Of a stretch of DNA of 64,000 nucleotides, positions 56,027 to 64,000 are shown in pieces. The notes beneath the pieces were generated by a model that worked only from the letters and a program-made list of their open reading frames with translations, was not told the origin of the DNA and ran no database searches. A program made the translations under genes and the position numbers. Source of the stretch: Affinundibacterium flavidum. Lineage in GTDB: Bacteria > Pseudomonadota > Gammaproteobacteria > Burkholderiales > Burkholderiaceae_D. The DNA lies in the NCBI RefSeq assembly GCF_014284175.1, contig NZ_JACOGA010000008.1:180592-244591 (forward strand), in the 5' to 3' direction. The first letter of the stretch is position 1, and each line of letters opens with the position of its first letter.

Positions 56027-56644
56027 ATGAAATCCATTTTCCATAAACCTGCATTAAGCGCTTCAGTGAGCATATTAGTGAGCACTATAGTCGCGTTAAC
56101 AATCGCAAGCTCAGCCATCGCTGCACTGAAAGAAGGTCAGACAGCTCCCGAATTTACAACTCAGGCATCCTTCTCAGGTAAAGCTTATAGCTATTCCTTA
56201 AAAGAGCAATTAAAGAAAGGCACGGTCGTCGTTTACTTCTATCCATCGGCCTACACCAACGGTTGCAATATTCAGGCACATAGTTTCGCAGAGAGCGCCG
56301 AGAAATTTAAAGCGGCTGGTGCCAGCATCGTTGGCGTGTCGCTAGACAGTATAGAACGCTTAAATGATTTCTCGGCAGACCCCGATTTTTGCGCAGGAAA
56401 AATCTCCGTCGCTTCGGACGCAGATGGCAAGATCGCTAAATCCTATGAGTTGACCATTCGTGAAGCACAAGCGGGTCGCAAGGATAGTCGTGGTAAAGAT
56501 TTAGACCATGGATTCGCAGAACGCACGACATTCATCATCACACCCGATGGCAAGATTAATGCCACGGTCGGTGGTGTATCGCCATTTGAAAACGTCGAAA
56601 AAAGCTTAGCCATCGTGCAAAAAATCGCTGCCAAAAAATCTTAA
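56027..56644 (+). CDS. Exported peroxiredoxin (AhpC/TSA-like)
   Basis: 205 aa from ATG 56027. Signal peptide to about residue 35. The thioredoxin-fold core has VVVYFYPSAYTNGCNIQAHSFAES, with the peroxidatic Cys in NGC instead of the usual PGC, then VGVSLDSIERLNDFS, and a second Cys in DPDFCAGKI, which could be resolving. It would reduce peroxides in the periplasm, possibly taking electrons from partner cytochromes. The frame's TTG at 56012 is less likely as start. Confidence 0.85.
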   Translation: MKSIFHKPALSASVSILVSTIVALTIASSAIAALKEGQTAPEFTTQASFSGKAYSYSLKEQLKKGTVVVYFYPSAYTNGCNIQAHSFAESAEKFKAAGASIVGVSLDSIERLNDFSADPDFCAGKISVASDADGKIAKSYELTIREAQAGRKDSRGKDLDHGFAERTTFIITPDGKINATVGGVSPFENVEKSLAIVQKIAAKKS

Positions 56645-56655
56645 GGAAACCGGAC

Positions 56656-57624
56656 ATGCATACTCACAATTGGAAAAACCGCGCAGCACTCGCCTTCGTC
56701 ATTTCTAGCATCGCCGCTGGTGCGCCTATCCATGCACAAGAAGTCACGCCAGCCATCACAGGCGTCGTCCATGCAGGCACCAAAATCGAATTGATCAAAG
56801 AAGGCTTCAAAGGTACCGAAGGCCCGGTACGTCATCCCGACGGCAGTTTTTTATTCACTGAAACTCAGGACAATCGCATCACCCGCATTGCAGAAGACGG
56901 CAGCACCAGTAATTTTCTGAGCAACACGAATGGATCAAATGGCCTGGGCTTCACCCCGAATGGCGATTTATATGCGGTGCAAGTCTTGGATACGCGCGTT
57001 GGGATCGTCTACCCTCCGGAGAGAGCACGCACGCTGGCGGACAATTACGAGGGCTTAAAATTTGGACGCCCCAATGATCTAGTGGTCAGCAGTAAAGGTA
57101 TCGTGTACTTCACTGATTCCGGCGCAAGTGGCCCCGCTAAACCTGATCAGGCAGCCACCGCAAAACCCGCCGTGTATAAGATCGACACAAAAGGTCAACT
57201 AAGTCGCCTCGCCAACGATATTGAACGTCCGAATGGGATACAACTCAGCACAGATGAAAAAACCCTCTATGTCGCGAACACATTGGGTGAACATGTATTA
57301 GCGTACGCGCTCAATGCCGACGGTAGCATAGGGGAACGCCGCAATTTTGCCAAACTCGCAGGCTGGCGAAAAACAGATACTGGCTACAGCAGCGGTGCCG
57401 ATGGTTTGGCGGTAGATGGTGCTGGTCGCTTATATGTCGCGACCAGCGCCGGCATCGAAGTCTTCAGTCCACACGGCGAAGCGCAAGGCATCATCGTGCT
57501 ACCTAAGAGTCCACAGAATATCGCCTTCGCTGGTAAGAACAAAGATGTTCTGTATGCAGTCGGTCGCGGCTCTGCCTATCGAATTCAGACTTTGACCACA
57601 GGTTTTAGTGGTCGCGCCAAATAA
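56656..57624 (+). CDS. SMP-30/gluconolactonase/LRE family protein
   Basis: 322 aa. Signal peptide (ALAFVISSIAAGAPIHAQ). Beta-propeller marks: TEGPVRHPDGSFLFTETQDNRITRI, NDLVVSSKGIVYFTDSG, IERPNGIQLSTDEKTLYVANT, DGLAVDGAGRLYVATSAGIEVFSPHG. Metal-bound lactonase activity is possible (Glu near the N-terminus and Asn/Asp in NGI and DGL). AAGGAAA precedes the ATG. It follows the peroxiredoxin gene by 11 bp. Confidence 0.88.
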   Translation: MHTHNWKNRAALAFVISSIAAGAPIHAQEVTPAITGVVHAGTKIELIKEGFKGTEGPVRHPDGSFLFTETQDNRITRIAEDGSTSNFLSNTNGSNGLGFTPNGDLYAVQVLDTRVGIVYPPERARTLADNYEGLKFGRPNDLVVSSKGIVYFTDSGASGPAKPDQAATAKPAVYKIDTKGQLSRLANDIERPNGIQLSTDEKTLYVANTLGEHVLAYALNADGSIGERRNFAKLAGWRKTDTGYSSGADGLAVDGAGRLYVATSAGIEVFSPHGEAQGIIVLPKSPQNIAFAGKNKDVLYAVGRGSAYRIQTLTTGFSGRAK

Positions 57625-57654
57625 AAAATCACAAGCAAGATTAATTTTCTTCAC

Positions 57655-57687
57655 CACGCCGTGCGATGGAGGCGCGGCGTGTTTTTT
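57655..57687 (+). terminator. Terminator after the SMP-30 gene
   Basis: CACGCCG ... CGGCGTG stem and six T. It lies between the SMP-30 gene and the last cytochrome gene. Confidence 0.8.
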
Positions 57688-57725
57688 ATCCTCCATCACT
57701 TCCTATATTCAACTCAGGAGAACTT

Positions 57726-58199
57726 ATGCAGCAGTTAAAAAAAATCCTCGTGCCGTTCATCGCGGTATCGATATTATCTAGCTCAGCCGTCGCCATTGCT
57801 CAAAATGCGCCTAAGCCTGAACAATTAATTAAATGGCGCCAGTCGGCGTTTCAAATCATTGCCTGGAATAATGGTCGTGTCAAAGCGAATGTGGAAGGTA
57901 CTTACAATAAAGAAGAAGTGGTAAAAGCCGCCAACACAATTGCCGCGGTAGCGAATGCAGGTTTGGGTTCTTTATTCGCTCCTGGCAGTGATAAGGGTAA
58001 GGGCTGGCATGATACGGCAACCAAGCCAGAAGCCTTTACTGATAAGCATTTTGGTGAATTGGCGGGTAACTTTATTAAAGAAGCGAATGAATTGGCGAAG
58101 GTTGCGGCGAATGGAGATCAAGCTGCTGTGAAGGCGCAGTTTGGGGCTTTGGGTAAGACTTGTAAGGCTTGTCATGATGATTTTAAGACTAAGGATTAA
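57726..58199 (+). CDS. Cytochrome c class II-like (c-556 type)
   Basis: 157 aa from ATG 57726, which follows AGGAG by seven bases. Signal peptide ILVPFIAVSILSSSAVAIAQ. Family marks: IKWRQSAFQIIAWNNGRVKANVEG and the C-terminal haem motif KTCKACHDDFKTKD. This makes a four-helix haem protein in the periplasm. The last gene of the cluster; it may pass electrons to or from the preceding cytochromes. A terminator precedes it, so it has its own promoter or depends on readthrough. Confidence 0.9.
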   Translation: MQQLKKILVPFIAVSILSSSAVAIAQNAPKPEQLIKWRQSAFQIIAWNNGRVKANVEGTYNKEEVVKAANTIAAVANAGLGSLFAPGSDKGKGWHDTATKPEAFTDKHFGELAGNFIKEANELAKVAANGDQAAVKAQFGALGKTCKACHDDFKTKD

Positions 58200-58250
58200 G
58201 GTTTTTTTGTAATCCCTTGTCTGCAATCTGGGGCGATTTTCTGCCTGCTT

Positions 58251-58282
58251 TGTAGGGTGGATTAGCTTTAGCGTAATCCACC
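58251..58282. repeat. Palindrome GTAGGGTGGATTAG...CTAATCCACC
   Basis: Short inverted repeat GGTGGATTA-GCTTTAGCG-TAATCCACC downstream of the last cytochrome gene. Such elements are common in many bacterial genomes. It may aid termination. Confidence 0.65.
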
Positions 58283-58383
58283 GCTCATACCTTAAATCAC
58301 GTATATCGTGTGCTGCACTTTTGACGAATGGCTTTCTGAACTGTTTCGTTTCTAATTTATTTTCGTGCTTGTTCGATGTTCAC

Positions 58384-58942
58384 AGGTCGGGGGGTGGCCC
58401 GACAGCCACTCACTTTTCTTGCTTCGCCAAGAAAAGTAAGCAAAAGAAGGCGACCACGCTGCCACTGCCCTTCGGGTGCCCAATTGTGCAAGACAAAAAA
58501 TGGGAAAGTGTCGAAACTCGCCTGCGGCTCAAACAACGCCACTTTCTTTATCCATTTTCTGTCTTGCACAATTGGCAGTGTCAGAAGTGGAACAGCACAA
58601 AATCAAAACCAACAACAACCCCAACATCAAAACAATCAGTATCAAAAGACGCCCATTTTTCCAATCGAGGTTGGCGGTCGTTGTTTTTGACGTTGTTTTT
58701 GAATTTGCTTTTGACCTACCCCCGTTTGAGACGATGTAATTTGTGCGTCACAGAAAATGGATAAGAAAGTGGCGTTGTTTGAGCGAAGCGAGTTTCGACA
58801 CTTTCCCATTTTTTGTGATGCACAAATTATGCTGGAGCGTAGCGTAAGCACCCGAAGGGCGAGTCTACGGTCGCCTTTTTTTGGAGGACCTTTTTTGGCG
58901 AAGCAAAAAAGGTGCTTGGCTGTCGGGCCACACCCGACCTGC
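58384..58942. repeat. Large nested inverted repeat
   Basis: The left half starts GGTCGGGGGGTGGCCCGACAGCCA and the right half ends TGGCTGTCGGGCCACACCCGACC. Inside, CTTCGGGTGC, AATGGGAAAGTGTCGAAACTCGC and CTCAAACAACGCCACTTTC occur on the left and, reverse-complemented, on the right. Each half is itself a hairpin (GTGCAAGACA...TGTCTTGCAC-like). Halves are about 190-200 bp. It holds no convincing gene. A fragment also occurs at 32149. Confidence 0.85.
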
Positions 58943-59004
58943 AAACTTAAAGCAATCAAAAAAAGAAAATCACATGAAATCAATCTAACGTTTCTAAAAT
59001 AACA

Positions 59005-59042
59005 AAAAACGCAGAGTCACCCCCATGGGAATCTGCGTTTTC
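59005..59042. terminator. Rho-independent terminator at the sbp2 3' end
   Basis: AAAACGCAGA ... TCTGCGTTTT with a 16-nt loop; flanking A and T runs suit both strands. Confidence 0.85.
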
Positions 59043-59079
59043 AAGGCAAGTGAAAACTCACCAAAACCAAACAACTACA

Positions 59080-60138
59080 CTATTTTTTACTCTGATAAAT
59101 CTTATCAAACTCAGCCCCATCATCAAAAAACTTCTTCTGAATTTGCTTCCACCCACCAAACACATCCTCAATCGTAAATAAGCTCACAGGCTTAAAATTG
59201 GCCGCATATTTTTTCGCAGCCAGCTCAGAACGTGGGCGCAGGTAATGTTTTGCGATAATTTCTTGCCCTGCTTCTGAATACAGAAATTGCAAATAGGCTG
59301 TAGCCTGCTTACGGTTACCAAGTTTATCAACGACTTTATCAACCACCGCAACAGGAGATTCCGCGAGGATGGAAATCTTTGGATAGACCACATCAAAGTT
59401 ATCGCCAAATTCTTGCTTAATCAATTGCACTTCGTTTTCAAAAGTGACCAGTACATCGCCAATTTCACGTTGCGTAAATGTGGTTGTTGCACCTCGCCCA
59501 CCACCGTCGAGCACAGGCACATTTTTAAAAATTCGCTCAGTCAGTTGACGTGCCTGCGCTTCATTGCCACCGGATTTAATCACTGAACCCCAAGCGGCTA
59601 AATAGGAATAGCGTCCATTGCCAGAAGTTTTTGGATTGGGAATAATGATTTTTAAATCTGCCTTACCCAAGTCTTCCCAAGAAGCGATTTTCTTAGGGTT
59701 TCCTTTACGCGTTAAGAACACCATGGTCGAATAAAATGGCGAAGAATTATTCGGGAAGGCTTTGTTCCAGCTTGCTGGCACCATGCCTTTTTCCGCCAAA
59801 ATATCAATGTCGCTCGCTTGATTCATTGTTACCACTGCTGCGTCCAAGCCATCGACTACAGATCGCGCCTGTTTGCTTGATCCACCATGCGATTGATTAA
59901 TCGTCAGAGTCTCACCGGTTTTCTTTTTCCATTCGGCGACAAAAACAGGGTTGACGTCCTTAAACAATTCTCGGGTGACGTCATAGGATGCGTTCAAAAT
60001 GCTGCTATTACCCTGCGCTATGCTGGGCGCTGACCATGCCAGTCCAAGGCTAATCAACAATGCCGCCATCAGGCTTACACGGCGCAAGCGTTGGTTTTGT
60101 TGAATCAAGGATTTGGCTATCGAATGACGATCCGGCAT
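59080..60138 (-). CDS. Second sulfate-binding protein paralogue
   Basis: 352 aa from ATG 60138, preceded by CAGGAG. A signal sequence (LMAALLISLGLAWSAPSIA) follows an unusually long basic N-terminus. The mature part matches sulfate binders: SILNASYDVTRELFKDVNPVF, INQSHGGSSKQARSVVDGLDAAVVTMNQASDID, NPKTSGNGRYSYLAAWG, GGRGATTTFTQREIGDVLVTFENEVQL. It is close to the 47375 protein but clearly different. No permease is adjacent. A different sulfur anion or growth condition may explain the pair. Confidence 0.9.
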   Translation of the reverse strand: MPDRHSIAKSLIQQNQRLRRVSLMAALLISLGLAWSAPSIAQGNSSILNASYDVTRELFKDVNPVFVAEWKKKTGETLTINQSHGGSSKQARSVVDGLDAAVVTMNQASDIDILAEKGMVPASWNKAFPNNSSPFYSTMVFLTRKGNPKKIASWEDLGKADLKIIIPNPKTSGNGRYSYLAAWGSVIKSGGNEAQARQLTERIFKNVPVLDGGGRGATTTFTQREIGDVLVTFENEVQLIKQEFGDNFDVVYPKISILAESPVAVVDKVVDKLGNRKQATAYLQFLYSEAGQEIIAKHYLRPRSELAAKKYAANFKPVSLFTIEDVFGGWKQIQKKFFDDGAEFDKIYQSKK

Positions 60139-60365
60139 GAGTGACTCCTGAGAAATGAAGGATGCCATCATGCAGCTGCTTAGATAGAATTAAAACGAAT
60201 ATTTTCTTCTTAGTTTAGATCAAAAAACACATATGAAGTGCTGACACCTATAAGCCCGCCCACGCACAGAGTAAATAAGTATAGACAGTAAACTTCGTTT
60301 TATCAGACGACATCCGCGACTACACTTGCCGCCTGTTTTATGAATTTTTATAAGTTGAACGCACC

Positions 60366-61064
60366 ATGTCATTGTCGGCAATTTCTTTATCCTCCACCCG
60401 CGGCGCACGTCTGTTATTTTCCAATTTGCATTTGGAATTAAAGGCGGGCGAGAGCTTGTGGTTGACGGGAGAAAACGGTGCGGGAAAGAGTAGCCTGCTG
60501 CGTCTACTCTGTGGCTTAAGCTTGCCTCAAGCAGGCAAAGTCTACTGGCAAACACTATGCATTCGTGAGCACCGCGAAGAATTTCATCAAAACTTACTCT
60601 ATATCGGACATCAATTCGGCATTAAGGGAGATTTAAGCGCTGCCGAAAATTTGGCTAGCGCTTGTCAAATGCAAGGGCGAGCTCATAGTGCCGCAGCAAT
60701 TCATAACGCCCTTGCTGCAATCGGATTAGGCGCACAAGCAGATTTGCCGGCTCGCGTATTGTCGCAAGGGCAGCAAAAACGTGTCGCCTTGGCGCGCTTG
60801 TTTTTTGCATCCTTACCGACACTGTTGATTTTAGATGAGCCTTTTAGTGCGCTCGATCGCACAACCATAGCCTTATTGTTGCAGCGCCTGCGCATCCATT
60901 TAAAACAAGGTGGAATGTTGATTTATACCAGCCACCAAGAATTCGCTTTGATGGCTGCGTTGGCTGTAGATTCGGCTGTAGATTCGACTACAGATTCGAC
61001 CGCTGATTCTGCAGTCGATGCAATAAGTGAATTGAGTACCACCCGACAACTACGACTAGGATAA
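60366..61064 (+). CDS. ccmA: Haem exporter ATP-binding protein CcmA
   Basis: 232 aa. Walker A GENGAGKSS at about residue 37, the CcmA-like WQTLCIREHREEFHQNLLYIGHQFGIKG, signature LSQGQQKRVALARLF, Walker B LLILDEPFSALD. It works with CcmB to release haem-bound CcmE during cytochrome c maturation. The last 30 residues hold a short repeat (VDSAVDSTTDSTADSAVDA), absent from usual CcmA. It is 2 bp from ccmB. The other ccm genes are not here. Confidence 0.93.
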   Translation: MSLSAISLSSTRGARLLFSNLHLELKAGESLWLTGENGAGKSSLLRLLCGLSLPQAGKVYWQTLCIREHREEFHQNLLYIGHQFGIKGDLSAAENLASACQMQGRAHSAAAIHNALAAIGLGAQADLPARVLSQGQQKRVALARLFFASLPTLLILDEPFSALDRTTIALLLQRLRIHLKQGGMLIYTSHQEFALMAALAVDSAVDSTTDSTADSAVDAISELSTTRQLRLG

Positions 61065-61066
61065 TT

Positions 61067-61735
61067 ATGTGGCAAGTGTTTTTCAGTATCGTACATCGGG
61101 ATTTGCGGCTAGCGTATCGGCGGCGCTCTGAAGTCATCACAACGCTCGTATTTTTTGTCTTGGTATCGACCTTATTTCCTTTAGGTATAGGTCCTGAGGT
61201 CAACATCTTGCGCAGCATAGGTGCAGGCATCATTTGGGTCGCCGCTTTATTGTCATCGATGTTGTCATTGCAGCGCCTATTCACGCAAGATGCCGAAGAC
61301 GGAACACTGGAGCAATTACTCTTATCTTCTGAATCCTTGGTGGTACTAGTCTTGGGGAAATTGTTGGCACATTGGCTGATTACCAGCTTACTATTAATTC
61401 TGCTGGCTCCCCTACTCGCCTTGCAATTTGATCTGCCGGCACTGGCGATTTTTCATCTAAGTCTGGGCTTAATATTGGGAACACCTAGCCTGAGTCTATT
61501 AGGTGGTATCGGCGCTGCCCTGACTTTAGGGCTACGTGGTGGTGGCGCCTTGATCGCGCTCTTAATATTGCCTTTGTATATTCCTATACTGATATTTGGC
61601 ACTGCTGCGGTCAATGCCGATTTGATAGGATTATCCGCCTCTCCTAATTTGTATTTACTTGCCGCGATACTAGCATTGTCTTTGGCAATCAGCCCTTGCT
61701 TGATCGCCTGGGCTTTACGGATTTATGTTGAATAG
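61067..61735 (+). CDS. ccmB: Haem exporter permease CcmB
   Basis: 222 aa, six hydrophobic segments. Family marks: VHRDLRLAYRRRSEVITTLVFFVLVSTLFPLGIG, AGIIWVAALLSSMLSLQRLF, EDGTLEQLLLS and LGLRGGGALIALLILPLYIPILIFG. It is normally followed by ccmC; here convergent gene 61965 comes next, so the system is split. Cytochrome genes at 50.9-58.2 kb would need its product. Confidence 0.94.
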   Translation: MWQVFFSIVHRDLRLAYRRRSEVITTLVFFVLVSTLFPLGIGPEVNILRSIGAGIIWVAALLSSMLSLQRLFTQDAEDGTLEQLLLSSESLVVLVLGKLLAHWLITSLLLILLAPLLALQFDLPALAIFHLSLGLILGTPSLSLLGGIGAALTLGLRGGGALIALLILPLYIPILIFGTAAVNADLIGLSASPNLYLLAAILALSLAISPCLIAWALRIYVE

Positions 61736-61914
61736 TGCGGGCGAGTAATGCGGACGAATAAAGCGTGCTGCAGAAAAATGGTTCAGCTGTATTTATTTTT
61801 GGCTAGCTTGTGAGCTAATCATCTTTTTTCTATTGAGACGCATCTGAATCAGCGATTGATTTTTTCTCCCCAGCATAGGACGCTGAGTAAGCACAACATC
61901 ACTACAAAATAGAA

Positions 61915-61944
61915 ACTCCCGCCACTAGCAAAGTTGGCGGGAGT
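61915..61944 (-). terminator. Terminator of the metallo-beta-lactamase-fold gene
   Basis: ACTCCCGCCA ... TGGCGGGAGT, followed on the minus strand by TTCTATTTTG. Confidence 0.78.
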
Positions 61945-61964
61945 CTGTGCATGAATTGAAAGGA

Positions 61965-63425
61965 TTATTGTTGTCCGATGTAGGATTGCAAATCACTCAA
62001 ATTAACTGCTTTCGCACCATGTAAGCCTGCAATGATTTCTACATCCAAATGCAGTTTTTTAATATTGCTGTACAAATTCACTGAATAAGGATTCGCTGGT
62101 ACTGGATTTGTGGTGCCCGCTGCCGGTGGATTAAAAGCATCAGCTTGGATCAAGATTTTTTCGGCCGGTAAGTAAATTAAAGCGAAGGCATCGTTATGGC
62201 TATTCCCTGCAATGGAATGTAATTCGATTTTACGATGGCCGTCATTCAATACTAATTTTCCTTTAAAAGTTTTGAACTGCGCCGCTTTCTTGGAACGCTC
62301 TAAATTATCCGGATTAATACTATGTGGTGCCGCCCAGATTTTTTGATAGTAAGGGCGATTTTGTTCTTCCGTCAAAATGATGGAGCCTTCATCGACATAG
62401 GTGCGCAAACCACCGGAGTGATCAAAGTGCGCATGAGAGTTAATCAAAAATTTAATTGGCTTGCCTGGTATAGTTTCTTTTACCTTAGCGATCACGGCTA
62501 GAGAACGCTCTTCATTTAATGGTGCTTCGACTAAGACGATATGATCTTTCTGCTCAATTGCCACGCTATTGTGCGTACCACCAGTCAAGTGATAAACACC
62601 GTCAGCGAGTTTGACGGCATTGACTATAATCGCTGGCGCTTTAAATTCAGCCACATTTTGCGGTGTGCTCAGTGTGAAATTGGTATTCGCTTTCACGTCA
62701 TCGATATTCAATTTGAGTACCGGAAAGCCACCTTGTAAACGTACAATTTGGCTTGGGAAAGAAACACCAGAAAAATCTTTATAAGCGCTGAATTTGGTTT
62801 CGATTAAGGTGTCACCAAGCACAGGATTATCGATCCAGGTCTTGATACTTTCGACTTGATTTTTTGCGTTAATAATGCCGACATAACGATATTTATCATT
62901 GACTTTAAATGAAACTTCGACGCCCGCCTTGGTCGACTTGCTGCTCGCATTATTGACCAATGCCGCTTTCAAAAAACCTTGTGGTGTTGACCAAATTTCG
63001 GCTGTACGTTCTTCAACTGCCGCAGGTTGCGCGTTAGCGACTGGGGCGCTGGCATTTGCCGGTGTCGCCAGACTCCATGCGTAATTGCCTTGTATATGTT
63101 GATCTGGACGTTGTTCAACGGGTGTCGGGCGATCACGCCCTTTTTCACTACTTTGCTTGCGGACAATTTGCACTCGTGCTGCTACATTGTCGTAATTGAT
63201 ACTAGCCTTGTAGCTGCTCACATCAAATTGCGGCCAGGCTAATTTAGGATGCGGTGCCTGACCGAATTGATACCAATAACCTGTACCAGAAAATTCTATG
63301 GTTTTGGTATTGCTGGCATTCAGTTGCGCTGCTGCGGATTGCAGATCAGCAGCGTAGACGAAGCTGCCCGTGCTTAGACTTATGGCTAGCGTCAGTGCTT
63401 TAATTGAGAGTGTGAGTTTTGTCAT
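61965..63425 (-). CDS. Exported metallo-beta-lactamase-fold hydrolase
   Basis: 486 aa. Signal peptide LTLAISLSTGSFVYA. Residues 25-265 are a beta-rich domain of its own. The MBL domain follows from about 275: HLTGGTHNSVAIEQKDHIVLVEAP, the metal motif NSHAHFDHSGGLRTYVDEG (HxHxDH), a third His in AGNSHNDAFALIYLP, then Asp in LIQADAF and a late His in AGLHGAKAV. Two metals are likely bound; the substrate is unknown. A terminator follows. It is convergent with ccmB. Confidence 0.86.
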   Translation of the reverse strand: MTKLTLSIKALTLAISLSTGSFVYAADLQSAAAQLNASNTKTIEFSGTGYWYQFGQAPHPKLAWPQFDVSSYKASINYDNVAARVQIVRKQSSEKGRDRPTPVEQRPDQHIQGNYAWSLATPANASAPVANAQPAAVEERTAEIWSTPQGFLKAALVNNASSKSTKAGVEVSFKVNDKYRYVGIINAKNQVESIKTWIDNPVLGDTLIETKFSAYKDFSGVSFPSQIVRLQGGFPVLKLNIDDVKANTNFTLSTPQNVAEFKAPAIIVNAVKLADGVYHLTGGTHNSVAIEQKDHIVLVEAPLNEERSLAVIAKVKETIPGKPIKFLINSHAHFDHSGGLRTYVDEGSIILTEEQNRPYYQKIWAAPHSINPDNLERSKKAAQFKTFKGKLVLNDGHRKIELHSIAGNSHNDAFALIYLPAEKILIQADAFNPPAAGTTNPVPANPYSVNLYSNIKKLHLDVEIIAGLHGAKAVNLSDLQSYIGQQ

Positions 63426-63730
63426 GATGAGTCCTTTGGTTTGAATGTTGGTAGTTGATGGTTAAAAGTTGATAGTTGCAATAAGAATGAACGACGTGAT
63501 GCATGGCTCATCAACTGAATTTGCAAAAATCGTACCAGTTCAAAAGTGCGCAAAAATGCACAGTTTTGTTCTTCACATCATGTAAGCGTGGGAAGTGGAA
63601 GTGAAGCTCAGGCAAAACTAAGATGAAATTGATACAGCGCTGTTGAAATTTGCGCAGAGGCTTGAATCCATATGTGACATTCCCTTTACAGCAGACGAAC
63701 GATACGATCTACGCAAGTTGAGAGATGAAC

Positions 63731-63780
63731 AAAACTCCCTCTCCCGCACGCGGGAGAGGGTTGGGGTGAGGGCAGTTCAG
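63731..63780. repeat. REP-like palindrome, second copy
   Basis: CCCTCTCCCGCACGCGGGAGAGGG with the flank TTGGGGTGAGGGCAGTTCAG, the inverted match of 42541-42590. Confidence 0.85.
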
Positions 63781-63924
63781 AAGCGACATAGTGTTTTAAG
63801 GAAAAGTAACGAAGCGAGCTAATTTTAGCTTTTTTAAATATTTCTGCTTGAACCTGAAACTCCCTCATCCCCGGCCCTTGTATGCTGTCTTATAGATTGT
63901 CTGTTCTTGTAGTTGGTTGTATGG

Positions 63925-63996
63925 TTTTGCGGTAGTAGGTGCCTGCGTAAGGAGCGCGTAGTGCGACTGGAGTTGGCACCTACTACCGCGGCAAAA
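63925..63996. repeat. Inverted repeat GCGGTAGTAGGTGCC / GGCACCTACTACCGC
   Basis: 15-bp perfect core arms with about 30 nt between them, slightly extended by TTTT and AAAA. It lies at the window edge; what follows is not visible. It has the shape of a palindromic intergenic repeat. Confidence 0.75.
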
Positions 63997-64000
63997 ATGG

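Larger units (their letters stand above)
63426..64000. other. Intergenic end of the window with repeats
   Basis: No convincing gene. The upstream of the MBL gene, a REP palindrome (63731-63780) and an inverted repeat (63925-63996) were seen. Confidence 0.5.

Noticed and set aside
58321..59002. Several ORFs of 60-150 codons on both strands
   Set aside because: All lie in the nested inverted repeat, and their translations are low-complexity mirror images with no domain or ribosome site.

Overview
The window looks like the chromosome of a betaproteobacterium, most likely Oxalobacteraceae of the Undibacterium kind. This is inferred from moderate base composition, the thiC-thiS-thiG-thiD-thiE order, the xseB-ispA-dxs operon, a CysB-type sulfate locus, DUF1631 and DUF3025 genes, and many short palindromic intergenic repeats. 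No rRNA, tRNA, CRISPR array, transposase or integrase gene was seen.

Layout. 0.3-3.5 kb: an alpha/beta-hydrolase with a secreted partner, and a response regulator. 3.7-9.1 kb: a thiamin operon on the minus strand (thiC, thiS, broken DUF559 gene, thiG, thiD, thiE) led by a TPP riboswitch. The riboswitch's P3 arm is enlarged by a repeat of about 120 bp. 9.1-14.6 kb: a TPR-GGDEF cyclase and valS. 14.7-17.6 kb: a two-gene minus-strand unit of an ABC-type ATPase and a trypsin-like protease, a candidate conflict/defence module. 17.8-23.8 kb: a K+ channel, then a run of small unrelated same-strand genes. One textbook integron attC site and degenerate attC sites lie between some of them, with no integrase in the window. 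A VOC protein and a toxin-antitoxin pair follow. 24-37 kb: ArsR/SRPBCC, DUF2147, RpiR, DUF465, pyrC-DUF3025, a lipoprotein, a solute-binding protein, glutamate dehydrogenase and DUF1631. 37.3-40.3 kb: xseB-ispA-dxs.

40.3-48.4 kb is a sulfur-acquisition locus on the minus strand: sulfate-binding protein, SfnR-like sigma-54 activator, degenerate EAL protein, cysT, cysW, cysA, cysB. Beside it, 48.6-58.2 kb holds an unusual exported redox gene set. A rhodanese-like protein and a cytochrome b561 point one way. A DUF1549/DUF1553 cytochrome-like protein, a Tat-exported DUF1501 protein, a class II-like cytochrome, a diheme cytochrome c, a peroxiredoxin, an SMP-30 protein and another cytochrome point the other way. 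DUF1549/1553-DUF1501 pairs are best known from Planctomycetes and relatives. Then come a 0.56-kb nested inverted repeat, a second sulfate-binding paralogue, an isolated ccmAB pair and a secreted metallo-beta-lactamase-fold protein.

Best candidates for new biology: the repeat embedded in the TPP aptamer, the ATPase-protease pair, the integrase-less attC cassette cluster, and the DUF1549/1553-DUF1501-cytochrome operon. Repeat families recur across the window and in places seem to have supplied coding or regulatory sequence. Start codons were moved inward where a ribosome-binding site or the family N-terminus argued for it.
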